DNA of 64,000 nucleotides from DASUPK01 sp963804595 (GCA_963804595.1 CAWDQZ010000004.1:124001-188000), one strand, 5' to 3'; counted from the first letter of the stretch, positions 43,446 to 51,216 are shown. The notes: generated from the sequence alone by a model not told the origin. Made by a program: numbers and translations.

Positions 43446-44840
43446 GTGAACGCTCCCACGGCTCTCATCATGGCCGCGGGCCAGGGAACGCGGATGCGCT
43501 CTGCGGTGCCCAAGGTCCTGCACGAGATCTGCGGGCGCCCGATGGTCGCCTGGCCGGTCCTCGCCGCCCGCCAGGCCGGCGCCGGCCGGATCTGCGTGAT
43601 CGTCTCGCCCGATCGAGACATCTCCTCGGCGCTGCCGAACGGGACCGAGACGATCGTCCAGCCGAAGGCCGACGGCACCGGCGGCGCCCTGCGGGCGGCG
43701 TCCGAGGTCGTCCGCGACTCGGACACCGTGCTGATCCTCTCGGGCGACCACCCGCTCGTCTCGGCCGAGATCATCGACGGGCTGGTCACGGCCCATCGCG
43801 AGGCCGACGCCGCCGCGACGGTGATGACGACCGAGATGAAGGATCCGGGCACCTACGGCCGGATCGTCCGCGGCCCCGATGGCGACATCGAGCGCATCGT
43901 CGAGGCCAAGACCGAGGGCGACGCCACCCCGGAGGAGCTCCAGATCAAGGAGGTGAACGCCGGGACCTACGCGTTCGCCGGACCCGCCCTCGCCGAGGCC
44001 CTGGAGCGCCTGGACAACGACAACGCGCAGGGCGAGTACTACCTCGGCGACGTGCTGCCTCTCCTCCGCGAGTCGGGCCTGCGGGTCGTGGCCCACCGCG
44101 CCCCGGACCCGGGCGTGAACCTCGGAATCAACGACCGAGCCGACCTCGCTCGCGTCGCCGATGAGGCCCGCCGCCGCATCCTCGTCGCCCACATGCGAGC
44201 CGGCGTCACGGTCGAGGACCCCGGCGCCACCTGGATCGACGCCGACGTCGAGATCGAGGCGGACACGACGATCCTCCCGGGAACGACGGTGCGCGGCCGC
44301 TCCAGCATCGGCGCGGGCAGCACGATCGGGCCGATGACCACGCTGATCGACTCTCGCATCGGCGAGCGGGCAAGCGTCGTCCACTCCTACCTGACCCAGT
44401 GCGAGGTGGCAAAGGAGGCGATCGTCGGCCCCTTCACCTACCTCCGCCCGGACGCCCGCATCGGCGAGGGCGCGAAGGCCGGCACCTTCGTCGAGATCAA
44501 GAACTCCGAGATCGGCGCCGGGACCAAGATCCCGCACCTCTCCTATATCGGCGACGCCGACGTCGGGGAGGGGTCGAACCTCGGCGCCGCGACGATCACC
44601 GCCAACTACGACGGCTGGAGGAAATATCGCACCAAGATCGGGAAGAACGTTCGGACGGGAGTTGACACCACCTTCGTCGCGCCCGTAGAAGTCGGCGACG
44701 ACGCATACACTGGGGCCGGCTCGGTGGTCACTGAGGACGTCCCGCCCGGCGCGCTGGGAATCTCGAGAGCGGAGCAGAGGAACGTCGAGGGCTACGCGGC
44801 CAAGAAGGCCAAGGAATCGAGCGAGGACGAGGACTCTTGA
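43446..44840 (+). CDS. glmU: Bifunctional N-acetylglucosamine-1-phosphate uridyltransferase
   Basis: A 464-residue enzyme making UDP-GlcNAc for peptidoglycan. The N-terminal uridyltransferase carries LIMAAGQGTRMRSAVPKVLH, GDHPLVSAE and NDNAQGEYYLGDVLPLL. The C-terminal acetyltransferase is a left-handed beta-helix of hexapeptide repeats (DADVEIEADTTILPGTTVRG to IGAGTKIPHLSYIGDADVGE) with NYDG and the usual GAGSVVTED end. GTG at 43446. Its stop overlaps the TTG start of prs, linking two phosphorylated-sugar enzymes in one operon, an arrangement common in Gram-positives. Confidence 0.97.
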   Translation: MNAPTALIMAAGQGTRMRSAVPKVLHEICGRPMVAWPVLAARQAGAGRICVIVSPDRDISSALPNGTETIVQPKADGTGGALRAASEVVRDSDTVLILSGDHPLVSAEIIDGLVTAHREADAAATVMTTEMKDPGTYGRIVRGPDGDIERIVEAKTEGDATPEELQIKEVNAGTYAFAGPALAEALERLDNDNAQGEYYLGDVLPLLRESGLRVVAHRAPDPGVNLGINDRADLARVADEARRRILVAHMRAGVTVEDPGATWIDADVEIEADTTILPGTTVRGRSSIGAGSTIGPMTTLIDSRIGERASVVHSYLTQCEVAKEAIVGPFTYLRPDARIGEGAKAGTFVEIKNSEIGAGTKIPHLSYIGDADVGEGSNLGAATITANYDGWRKYRTKIGKNVRTGVDTTFVAPVEVGDDAYTGAGSVVTEDVPPGALGISRAEQRNVEGYAAKKAKESSEDEDS

Positions 44841-45856
44841 GCACGATCGAGCAGACGCAGCCAATGTCGGAGATCGTCCAGGACTACCGCAAGCGCCTGA
44901 TGGTCTTCGGCGGGCGGGCCTCCGGTCAGCTGGCCGCACACATCGGCCGCAACCTCCAGGTCGAGCTCGGCGAGGTCACCCTGAAGACCTTCTCCGACGG
45001 CGAGATCTACTGCCGCTACGAGGAGTCGATTCGCGGCGCCGACGTCTTCATCGTCCAGTCCACCGCGGCCAACGAGCTCGAGGGGATGACACCGAACGAC
45101 GCCCTCATGGAGCTGCTGGCGATGATCGACGCCGCGCAGGGCGCGTCGGCCCACCGGATCATCGCCGTCATGCCCTGGTACGGCTACGCGCGCCAGGACA
45201 AGAAGTCCGCCCCGCGCGAGCCGATCTCGGCGCGGATCGTCGCCAGGTGCCTGGAGGGCGTGGGCGTCGACCGCGTCCTCACCATGGACCTCCACGCCGG
45301 TCAGGTACAGGGCTTCTTCAACGTCCCGCTCGACCACATGACCGCGATGCCGATGCTCACGCAGTGGATCGCGGATCACGTCGACGAGGAGCCTGTGATC
45401 GTCTCGCCCGACGCCGGCCGCGTGAAGACGGCGCGCAACTTCGCCCGCAAGATCGGCTCGACCTGGGCCGTGATGGAGAAGGAGCGTCCGGCTCAGCAGG
45501 TGGCCGAGATCGGCTACGTCGTCGGTGACGTGGAGAACAAGACGGCGGTGCTGGTCGACGACATGATCGACACCGCCGGCACGCTGACCGCGGCGGCCCG
45601 CGCGGTGATGGACGAGGGCGCGGCGCGCGTCATCGCGCTGGCCACCCACGGCGTCTTCTCCGGGCCGGCCTACGAGCGGCTCGCGGAGTCTCCGATCGAG
45701 CGCATCGTGGTCACGGACACGCTTCCGCAGCGCCCCGGCGCGCCGGACAAGATCACCGTCATCTCGACCGCCCAGACACTCGCCGACTCGATCCGGCGGA
45801 TCTTCACCGACGACTCGGTGTCCGAGATCTTCGCCGGCGAGAACCAGCTCTTCTAG
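44837..45856 (+). CDS. prs: Ribose-phosphate pyrophosphokinase
   Basis: A 339-residue enzyme that makes PRPP from ribose-5-phosphate and ATP for purine, pyrimidine, His and Trp synthesis. The N-terminal ATP-site flexible loop FSDGEIYCRYEESIRGADVF, VMPWYGYARQDKKSAPREPI and the DMDLHAGQVQGFFNVP-like segment are clear, as is the PRPP-binding loop LVDDMIDTAGTLTAAAR. The start is TTG at 44837, overlapping glmU, and yields MSTIEQTQPMSEIVQDY; a later start would lose only the leader. A terminator-like hairpin follows at 45860. Confidence 0.96.
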   Translation: MSTIEQTQPMSEIVQDYRKRLMVFGGRASGQLAAHIGRNLQVELGEVTLKTFSDGEIYCRYEESIRGADVFIVQSTAANELEGMTPNDALMELLAMIDAAQGASAHRIIAVMPWYGYARQDKKSAPREPISARIVARCLEGVGVDRVLTMDLHAGQVQGFFNVPLDHMTAMPMLTQWIADHVDEEPVIVSPDAGRVKTARNFARKIGSTWAVMEKERPAQQVAEIGYVVGDVENKTAVLVDDMIDTAGTLTAAARAVMDEGAARVIALATHGVFSGPAYERLAESPIERIVVTDTLPQRPGAPDKITVISTAQTLADSIRRIFTDDSVSEIFAGENQLF

Positions 45857-45859
45857 GGG

Positions 45860-45898
45860 CAACTAGGAGCCGCGCCAGAGCGGCGCAGCTCCCAGTTG
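45860..45898 (+). terminator. Terminator-like hairpin after prs
   Basis: CAACTAGGAGC (45860-45870) pairs with GCTCCCAGTTG (45888-45898) with one mismatch, and GCCGC/GCGGC extend the stem inside. It begins 4 bp after the prs stop codon, the right place for a terminator of the glmU-prs unit; T-rich sequence follows only weakly. Confidence 0.65.
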
Positions 45899-45924
45899 AG
45901 TCCGTTTCCCAGAGTCGATTGGGC

Positions 45925-46230
45925 CTAAGGGGGACCCGCGGGGAAGCAGACAAAGGCCGTCCCGTGTGCCTGGGCGGCCCCGGCGATCAACTGCCCCGGT
46001 GTCGTGCCTGCGGCGGCGGCCATTGCCTGCACATCTGCAGAAATCTGGGCGCGCTCGCCCGGGACTGAGAACGGGGTAAGCGCCTGACCCGGTGCCACCG
46101 CCGATGACCCGGAGCCGACGCAGCTTGCGGTTGGATTAGTCCCAGCATCCCCGAACGCACTGGGTACCGCTGTGACCACCCCGATTGCAGCGAGAGCCAC
46201 CGCCGCAATGATCCGTCTACGTACCTTCAT
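45925..46230 (-). CDS. Small secreted protein, unknown function
   Basis: A 101-residue exported protein. The signal peptide is RRRIIAAVALAAIGVVTAVPSAFGDA (about residues 3-28, AxA-type cleavage). The mature part is a short helix-rich domain with two Cys (TASCVGSGSS and AFVCFPAGPP at the end), which could form a disulfide. A GGGGG ribosome-binding site precedes ATG 46230. It is the first gene of the variable region and faces the end of prs. I recognise no domain, and homologues cannot be searched here. Confidence 0.65.
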   Translation of the reverse strand: MKVRRRIIAAVALAAIGVVTAVPSAFGDAGTNPTASCVGSGSSAVAPGQALTPFSVPGERAQISADVQAMAAAAGTTPGQLIAGAAQAHGTAFVCFPAGPP

Positions 46231-46633
46231 GGCTGACCCCCTTGTTGTCGTTTAGTCAGCCTTCGAGCTATTCGAACACCCCGCGCAGTTCCGCGTCAAC
46301 GGTCCTTAACAAACGCGCCTTGTGCATCCGAGTGCTCGGGCCTTGAGCTGGAAGACGGCCGACACGACAGACCTTCGAGATCAAGTGACGGTAATGCCGA
46401 AAACAAAGGGAGCGGCCCCTGCACTGTGAGTGTCTGCCGAAGGACCGCTCCCAACATGAATAGTGAATAACGGAAGCCGTACCCGCGCCAGTACTACCGA
46501 AAGGCCGAGATCGAGTGTTGACCCGTTCGCCGTGGCTGATGAACAGGACGAGACGACCCCACCCGCCAGGGTGACGCCAGCGAGGCCGCTCGCCCTATTC
46601 ATCCCCGGTCCCTGCCGTTTCCCTACAACTCTT
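46231..46633. other. Intergenic stretch, no convincing gene
   Basis: This 400-base stretch upstream of the small secreted gene contains short open frames on both strands, none with domain sense or a good ribosome-binding site. The clearest element is a minus-strand hairpin at 46408-46452: GGGAGCGG pairs with CCGCTCCC over a 29-base loop, followed on the minus strand by a T-rich TTTGTTTT, as in a terminator. Codon choice in the frame 46381-46602 (minus) is not convincing. Confidence 0.5.
46405..46452 (-). terminator. Minus-strand hairpin with T-rich tail
   Basis: On the minus strand GGGAGCGG (46452-46445) pairs with CCGCTCCC (46415-46408), 29-base loop, followed by TTTGTTTT. This could end a minus-strand transcript from the SnoaL remnant at 46634. 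The loop is long, so the call is uncertain. Confidence 0.45.
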
Positions 46634-46897
46634 TTACCCGCCTGGCAGGGGCTGAATCACGATGACTGACCGCCACACCGTCAGCGTCCACACCGCACCG
46701 TCGACACGTTCGACATCGACGCCACTCTGGCGTCCCCTGGCATGAACGCGAAACCCCCGGTATTCCCCGGAGTCCGGTATGTCGTGGTCGTAGATCTCGA
46801 TCTCCGGGTCGAATCCTTCGAGCATCGCGGCCACGTCCCCACGCTTATAGGCCTCGTAGCCGCGCCGGATGATCTCCACGTTCTCCTCCGACATCAC
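46634..46897 (-). pseudogene. SnoaL-like gene with internal deletion
   Basis: The N-terminus is a typical SnoaL/NTF2-like fold start, MSEENVEIIRRGYEAYKRGD and VAAMLEGFDPEIEIYDHDIP, up to GEYRG. From there it jumps to RVHARGRQSGVDVERVDGAV, which looks like the C-terminal strand region of the same family, so about 45 middle residues are missing in frame. The normal end is also lost, replaced by an unrelated LPGG terminus. SnoaL-like proteins of this MSEENVE type are widespread in such actinobacteria, with unknown function. The start (ATG 46894 or GTG 46897) follows a fragment of another copy ending in ALRE-stop. Confidence 0.7.
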
Positions 46898-47303
46898 CTA
46901 CTCCCGCAGCGCTCTAGGTGTGGTGAGCACGTTGTCCTCGGAGTACAGGGACTCATCGAGCGCCGGCTGTTTCACGCCTCCAGTCCTGTGGAGGGGGAGT
47001 GGCACGAGCTCGGCTCGATCGATGAGACCGGACACGCCCGGGTCGAGTATGGGCAGGCCCGCCGCTGGAGATCGCTCTCGGAGCTCCGGCGGTGGTGATC
47101 AGGCTGCTGAGCAGGCGAGGAACAACTAGCCGCGACGATCCGGAGTAGACCGCCGAAGTAGAGCCGACGCGCCCCCAGGGGGATGTTGCATAGGGAGAAG
47201 CCGGGAACGCGCCGGCGGTTCCTCGAGTCTAGTCCTCGGCAGTCTTTTTGACAGCGAGTCAACCCGCCCGGTTATTTCAGTTCGGATGGAGCGGTGGGTC
47301 GTC
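46898..47303. other. Gene-remnant stretch without an intact gene
   Basis: About 400 bases. Next to the SnoaL start, on the minus strand, is a short C-terminal remnant (DESLYSEDNVLTTPRALRE then stop at 46898-46900), the kind of ending seen in front of another SnoaL gene at 48751. The rest has only short frames. I take it as decay products of the SnoaL array, but could not identify a parent for most of the stretch. Confidence 0.5.
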
Positions 47304-47720
47304 TTAGTTCATCCCGCTCGTGTCGGCTCGGCACACGAACCCATCGCCCACCTTGGGCGTCACCTTGGCATACAGGGGACCCTTTATCTCACGGTTCTTG
47401 ACGTGCACCTCCCAGAAGAAAGCAGGTCCATGACCGGGGCCGCTTCGGTCAGCGCCGAGCTTGCGATCCGGCCCGGGCCGCTTCCTGAACAGGATCACCT
47501 CTCGCCCAACCCTGCACTTCGATCCCCCCTCTGACCTCACCCTGCCGTGCAATATCCGCTGGTCCTTGAGGATCGTCACCTTCGTGCCGTAGCTGACGAC
47601 GTCCTCGGAGGCCGCCGTCCCCGTCTGCGCCCCGAGCGCCATCACGCCAGCCGCAGCCACGCCGATCACAATCGCGAATCGCCAGCCCATCTCGTGCTTC
47701 CCTTTCGTCTTAGCCCTCAT
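47304..47720 (-). CDS. Small secreted protein, unknown function
   Basis: A 138-residue exported protein; MGWRFAIVIGVAAAGVMALG is the signal peptide if the internal ATG at 47690 is used, while the annotated ATG at 47720 adds 10 basic residues. The mature domain is beta-rich (VSYGTKVTILKDQRILHGRV, GPAFFWEVHVKNREIKGPLY) with two Cys (SKCRVGREV and GFVCRAD), and charged stretches such as RKRPGPDRKLGADRSG. The pattern resembles a secreted beta-sandwich family I associate with these actinobacteria, with no named function. GC-rich third positions support coding. Confidence 0.7.
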   Translation of the reverse strand: MRAKTKGKHEMGWRFAIVIGVAAAGVMALGAQTGTAASEDVVSYGTKVTILKDQRILHGRVRSEGGSKCRVGREVILFRKRPGPDRKLGADRSGPGHGPAFFWEVHVKNREIKGPLYAKVTPKVGDGFVCRADTSGMN

Positions 47721-48066
47721 TTCCGGCCTCCTTCGAGTCGTGGCGTCGGACCTCCCAACGAGTCGAGGCTCCGGTGCCTGTTTGACGGCCAGAAGGCTCC
47801 GACACGGCGGTACATCCTCGGTACAAAAGGCCCGGGCTAGGCGTGGTCTAGGCGTGCGAAGGCGCGAACCGTCAGCCCGAGGCTAGGCCGGCCGATCGCG
47901 CTCTGCTACGGCCGATATGGCCGCCTCCCTGAAGCCGGCGCCGGCGCTCGATCTACGAAGAGCACGGCCTGATCGGCGCGTGAAGTCCCGGGCGGCAAGT
48001 GGACCCCGAGTGGACCCCTAAATTTCCGTGGCGTCCGTGCGCTGAGGGTGCCTGAAGCCCTAGTCG
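47721..48066. other. Intergenic stretch with a 10-bp direct repeat
   Basis: About 350 bases with no convincing gene. The only structure I saw is AGTGGACCCC at 47998-48007 repeated at 48009-48018, one base apart. Similar GGACCCC tracts occur near integrase genes in some genomes, but no integrase or attachment site is visible here, so no call is made. Confidence 0.5.
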
Positions 48067-48285
48067 CTACTCCGACAGCCCATCGGTTTTTGGCGGTCGC
48101 TCCACGGGCACCGGGGCGGATACGGTCATCGAGCGCCTTCCGTAGAGCCTCTCGTAGACCTCCCTTTCCGAATCGAGGCCTTCCACCCTCCGCGCTTCGG
48201 TTGCCCGCGATCGACGCAGCAGCGCCACGGACGCCACGGCAATGACGGCAACTCCGAACAGGATGAGAAGAATCAGCAACAGCAC
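48067..48285 (-). CDS. Small single-TM membrane protein, unknown function
   Basis: A 72-residue protein: residues 1-24 are one hydrophobic TM helix (LLILLILFGVAVIAVASVAL) directly followed by basic residues RRSRATEARR, giving an N-out or short-N-in anchor. The rest is polar (EREVYERLYGRRSMTVSA, ending PPKTDGLSE). No domain is recognised. ATG at 48285. It lies 55 bp downstream of the intact SnoaL gene on the same strand, so it may be part of the same transcript. Short length and lack of homology information keep confidence low. Confidence 0.55.
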   Translation of the reverse strand: MLLLILLILFGVAVIAVASVALLRRSRATEARRVEGLDSEREVYERLYGRRSMTVSAPVPVERPPKTDGLSE

Positions 48286-48339
48286 GGCGCGCCGATCGTA
48301 GGGGGGTCCAGACTTCGGCGTAGAAGGATGAGGGCAGAG

Positions 48340-48747
48340 CTACTCCGACAGGCCGGCGGCTTGGAGGGCCTCGCTTTCGTCGTAGAACTCGCGTATGCGC
48401 ACGATCATCCCGTCACGGATCGTGAGCAGCTCGTAGTTGGTCGAGCGAACCTCGGCGCCACTCATCACGCCGCGGCCCACTTCAACTGCTTCGACCAGTA
48501 CCTCATCCCCTCCGCAGTCGATGATCCGCTGGACGTCATATCTGTAGTCAGCGAAGCTTTGCAGCCATTCCTCGAGCCGCTGCCTGACTCCCTCACGGCC
48601 GCGGTAGATCGTTCCGTCTTCGGGTGCGCTCCATTCGACCTCGGGATGGCACAACCCCATCGTTCTGGTCATCGCAGCCAGCAGCGCGTCCTTGCTTGTT
48701 GCTGCCTCATACCAGCGCGTCGCGATCTCGACGTTCTCCTCCGACAT
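48340..48747 (-). CDS. SnoaL-like/NTF2-fold protein
   Basis: A complete 135-residue NTF2-like domain: MSEENVEIATRWYEAATSKD, HPEVEWSAPEDGTIYRGREG, VRQRLEEWLQSFADYRYDVQ, VLVEAVEVGRGVMSGAEV, and MIVRIREFYDESEALQAAGLSE. This is the typical actinobacterial SnoaL-like form; family members include cyclases and isomerases, but most are uncharacterised. ATG 48747. It is preceded on the same strand by a C-terminal remnant, ALEAAGLRE and stop at 48751-48753, which shows that another copy once lay directly upstream. The boundary block (48724-48765) is almost identical to that at 46871-46912. Confidence 0.9.
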   Translation of the reverse strand: MSEENVEIATRWYEAATSKDALLAAMTRTMGLCHPEVEWSAPEDGTIYRGREGVRQRLEEWLQSFADYRYDVQRIIDCGGDEVLVEAVEVGRGVMSGAEVRSTNYELLTIRDGMIVRIREFYDESEALQAAGLSE

Positions 48748-48750
48748 CGC

Positions 48751-48792
48751 CTACTCCCGCAGCCCGGCGGCTTCGAGGGCCGTTCCCGGACT
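48751..48792 (-). pseudogene. C-terminal remnant of a SnoaL-like gene
   Basis: The minus strand reads ALEAAGLRE and a TAG at 48753-48751, the normal ending of SnoaL-like proteins, 3 bp before the ATG of the intact gene at 48747. The codons before it (IDRRSPGT) do not fit the family, so the remainder is lost. This supports past tandem copies. Confidence 0.6.
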
Positions 48793-48814
48793 CCTTCGGT
48801 CTATTCCGCTTGGA

Positions 48815-49087
48815 TTAGGCGTCGTGCTCCCGGACGAACTCGGCCGCCTGAGGCTTCCCTTCCATCCCACCTACTTCAAAGACTTCGACCATCTCGGGGT
48901 CGGACACGAAGTTCCGAAAGCCTTCCTCATCCCAGTCGAAAACCACCCACACCCGGTGATCGTCGTCCGGATCGCGAAAAACGTGCGAACCCTTACACCC
49001 GTGCTGTCTTCGTTTTTCAGCGCCCTTGGTCGAGAACGTGTTCCACCAGCGGTCAAAATCCTCGATCTTCGCAGTCGACAAAATCAA
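48815..49087 (-). CDS. Small dimeric alpha-beta-barrel (ABM-like) protein
   Basis: A 90-residue protein: IEDFDRWWNTFSTKGAEKRR, GCKGSHVFRDPDDDHRVWVV, then FDWDEEGFRNFVSDPEMVEV. The order of strands and helix resembles antibiotic-biosynthesis-monooxygenase and EthD-like ferredoxin folds, small oxygenase or heme-handling proteins. The start is TTG at 49087 because GAAGGAGGA, a near-perfect Shine-Dalgarno, lies 6 bases upstream; the longer frame to 49354 overlaps the next gene in antisense-like Arg-rich code. Function is not assigned. Confidence 0.7.
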   Translation of the reverse strand: MILSTAKIEDFDRWWNTFSTKGAEKRRQHGCKGSHVFRDPDDDHRVWVVFDWDEEGFRNFVSDPEMVEVFEVGGMEGKPQAAEFVREHDA

Positions 49088-49112
49088 CTCGGTCCTCCTT
49101 CGTTGAGCTGGT

Positions 49113-49856
49113 CTAGTGGTGCTTCTTCTTCTTCTTGCACTTCTTCTTCTTGGCGCTCTCGGCGGAGTGCTTGTGCTTCTTCTTGCACTTCTTCTTGGGG
49201 GCCGGGGCTGCGGGCGCTGGAGCGACGCAGGCGGAGAGGTTCGTGTCCTGTGTCTCGTCACCGAGGCCGTCCTGGTCGCAGTCAGGTTCGAGGACGGCTG
49301 AGATGTTGAGACGCGCCTCAACGGCTTCGAGCGCGAAGATCCCCGATTGGCCATCAGCGAGGCCGGGGTTGATGCTGATGGGCGAATCTCCCGGAGCGGT
49401 GAAGTAGGACCCGTTGTCGACTGGGCTTTTCGAGTTGTTGCCCAGGACGTCGCCCGACTTCACCGGGAGACTGGTCCGGAATGTGTTGACGATGCTCGGG
49501 GTGAGGGGTCTGGGGCCGTCGTGGCCAACCACGGTGTAGGTCAGAGGGTCCGCGACCTTCCGAAACACCTTCATGGTCAGCTCCTGCCCTACGTCGGCGG
49601 CGGCATTGTGGCTCCAGGAGGTGAGCGTCCAGGTGGTGATCCCTGCAATCGCGGGGACGACGTACGAGTTCCCAGCGGTGACGCTGGGCTGGGCGCGGTC
49701 AGTATCGGCAGAGGTCTCCGACGAGGGGAGGCTTGGGGCGAGCTGTCCGATCGTCACCGACGCCGAGGCCGGCGAGGCGATTGCGGCAAGCGACAGCGCC
49801 GCGAGGAAGCCGGTGAGCGCAAGGCGTTTCAACACCCGACGCCGGCGCGTGGCCAT
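49113..49856 (-). CDS. Secreted protein with Lys/Cys-rich C-terminal tail
   Basis: A 247-residue exported protein. Signal peptide: RRRVLKRLALTGFLAALSLA and the following IASPASAS, cleaved near residue 33. The mature part is a beta-sandwich-like region (YVVPAIAGITTWTLTSWSHN, LTYTVVGHDGPRPLTPSIVN), followed by DCDQDGLGDETQD, which resembles a thrombospondin-type-3/EF calcium loop. The end is a low-complexity tail of Lys, Cys and His (KKKCKKKHKHSAESAKKKKC and KKKKKHH). Such tails may bind the cell wall or metals (inference). ATG at 49856. Confidence 0.75.
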   Translation of the reverse strand: MATRRRRVLKRLALTGFLAALSLAAIASPASASVTIGQLAPSLPSSETSADTDRAQPSVTAGNSYVVPAIAGITTWTLTSWSHNAAADVGQELTMKVFRKVADPLTYTVVGHDGPRPLTPSIVNTFRTSLPVKSGDVLGNNSKSPVDNGSYFTAPGDSPISINPGLADGQSGIFALEAVEARLNISAVLEPDCDQDGLGDETQDTNLSACVAPAPAAPAPKKKCKKKHKHSAESAKKKKCKKKKKHH

Positions 49857-49906
49857 TCAGCGACCCTAAATCAGCGTGAATCGGGAGTCAACGCGAACAA
49901 GCCTCC

Positions 49907-50302
49907 CTACTCCGACAGTACGGCGGCTTCGAGGGCGTCATTCCGCGTGTAGAAGGTTCGCCACCAGACGCATTTCCCGCGACGCCACCGGCTTGCAAGC
50001 CAGATCGTCTCCTCGAAGCGCACGTCACCCCCGGCGCCGTTGCCGAGAGCGCGCAGGGCCGCGACGATCCGGTCTCCAAGCGCACCGACGTCGACAACCT
50101 CGATGCTGTAGTCGGGGAAGAAGTTGAACCAGTTCTCCCACCAGCGGCGGATGCCGTCGAGGCCGTTCAAGCCGCCCTCTATGGCGACGATGCGCGAGAC
50201 GACCTCGACGTCGTCGTCCATCAACGCCAGAAGGGTCCCGAAGTCACGTCGGTTGATGGCGTCGACTGCTCGGTAAGCCAACTCGACGTTCTCCTCCAAC
50301 AT
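49907..50302 (-). CDS. SnoaL-like/NTF2-fold protein
   Basis: A 131-residue NTF2-like protein: MLEENVELAYRAVDAINRRD, LLALMDDDVEVVSRIVAIEG, GIRRWWENWFNFFPDYSIEV and WWRTFYTRNDALEAAVLSE. I start at ATG 50302 because MLEENVEL matches the paralogue start MSEENVEI; the frame extends 18 codons upstream without family sense. It is the third SnoaL-type gene in the region. The ending ALEAAVLSE agrees with the others (ALQAAGLSE, ALEAAGLRE). Function is unknown. Confidence 0.88.
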   Translation of the reverse strand: MLEENVELAYRAVDAINRRDFGTLLALMDDDVEVVSRIVAIEGGLNGLDGIRRWWENWFNFFPDYSIEVVDVGALGDRIVAALRALGNGAGGDVRFEETIWLASRWRRGKCVWWRTFYTRNDALEAAVLSE

Positions 50303-50420
50303 CGCCCAGGCAGTATCCCCCGGCGTTGGGGAGGGTGCCAGCGCAAAATTGCGCAATCGAAAGACCGCTGGGGGCGCGACGGTGCGCGCCAGATGTGAGC
50401 GGCCTACGCGAGCCGGGAGA

Positions 50421-50972
50421 TCATCGCTGCCCCAGAATTCGGCAGAGCCGATGCTGCTTCCACGGGGGCACCGCGTAGCCGTACCCGGACCAGCCCTCCA
50501 CCGGGTAGGCGCCCAGCGCGCAGTAGGAGTAGCCCATCGCGAACCACTCGGTCCGCCAGAGGAAGCTCGACCAGCGCAGCAGCCGGTTGATCTTCACTCG
50601 CCGCTTGTCCGTGAACGTCAGGAAGTCCACGACGTGCCCGACCTCGCGGTAGAACGTTGGCCGCGCCAGCGGGTAGCTGCGGGTCGTCTGCGCGTCCAAC
50701 TCCCAGTGGATCACGCCGTCGTAGCTGGTCTGCGCCCAAGCATCGCCTGGGACGGGGCCAGGGGTGTGCTCAACCCGGATCACCCGCGGCATCTTCACGT
50801 GCGACTCGCTCGCCCACTCCTGGAAGATCGGATCGCCGTCGTCGACGATCACGGTCGCGGCGGCGGCCCGGCTGCCCAGCAACCCCAGGAAGACGAAGAC
50901 GAACGCGGTCAAGACGAGGCGCGCGTGCTTCACGCCCTCGGGTCCGATGAGTCCTATTAATCCTGGTCGCAC
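50421..50972 (-). CDS. Secreted protein with degenerate REVGHVVD metalloprotease-like motif
   Basis: A 183-residue exported protein. A signal-like hydrophobic segment LVLTAFVFVFLGLLGSRAAA is at residues 19-38; a GTG at 50933 would place it at the very start. The mature part includes RPTFYREVGHVVDFLTF, which resembles a zinc-protease HExxH helix with the first His changed to Arg, so activity is doubtful. It goes on through KINRLLRWSSFLWRTEWFAM to a Trp/Tyr-rich end (GYSYCALGAYPVEGWSGY). Similar proteins in this group seem to carry a normal HEVGHVFD, which I note from memory only. Confidence 0.65.
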   Translation of the reverse strand: MRPGLIGLIGPEGVKHARLVLTAFVFVFLGLLGSRAAAATVIVDDGDPIFQEWASESHVKMPRVIRVEHTPGPVPGDAWAQTSYDGVIHWELDAQTTRSYPLARPTFYREVGHVVDFLTFTDKRRVKINRLLRWSSFLWRTEWFAMGYSYCALGAYPVEGWSGYGYAVPPWKQHRLCRILGQR

Positions 50973-50990
50973 ACCCTTTCAACGTGTGGC

Positions 50991-51190
50991 TAGACCGGGA
51001 GCTTCCTTGCCTTCTTCTTGCGCTTCTTGAACTGCTTCTTGTTGTGGTTCTTCTTGTGATTCTTCTTGCACCACGGGACTCTCGGTTCGCGCTCCAAGGG
51101 CAGGACAGTGATCTCTGCAGGCGGTGAGGAGCATGGCTCGGGAACTGCCAAGCGTGCTGGCGCCAGGCCTGTGCCGGGGCTCCCGTGTCA
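50991..51190 (-). pseudogene. Remnant of a secreted Lys-rich-tail protein
   Basis: The minus strand reads AEITVLPLEREPRVPWCKKN and HKKNHNKKQFKKRKKKARKL before a stop at about 50991, the same kind of Lys-rich tail as the gene at 49113. Upstream the frame closes at a TGA near 51190 with no usable start or signal peptide. It therefore looks like a stranded 3' end of a decayed paralogue. Confidence 0.5.
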
Positions 51191-51216
51191 GACCAACCCT
51201 CTAGGGTGACCCGCCC

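Noticed and set aside
46381..46602. 73-codon minus-strand open frame
   Set aside because: It has a weak hydrophobic start but no ribosome-binding site, mixed codon use and a hairpin running through it; I could not support it as a gene.
47998..48018. AGTGGACCCC direct repeat as an attachment site or integrase end
   Set aside because: Two 10-bp units one base apart, without an integrase, a tRNA or a matching second site, are not enough for an att call.
49113..49230. Tandem DNA repeat at the Lys-rich tail
   Set aside because: The apparent repeat (CTTCTTCTTG units) follows from runs of Lys codons in a protein-coding tail, so I do not list it as a separate repeat element.
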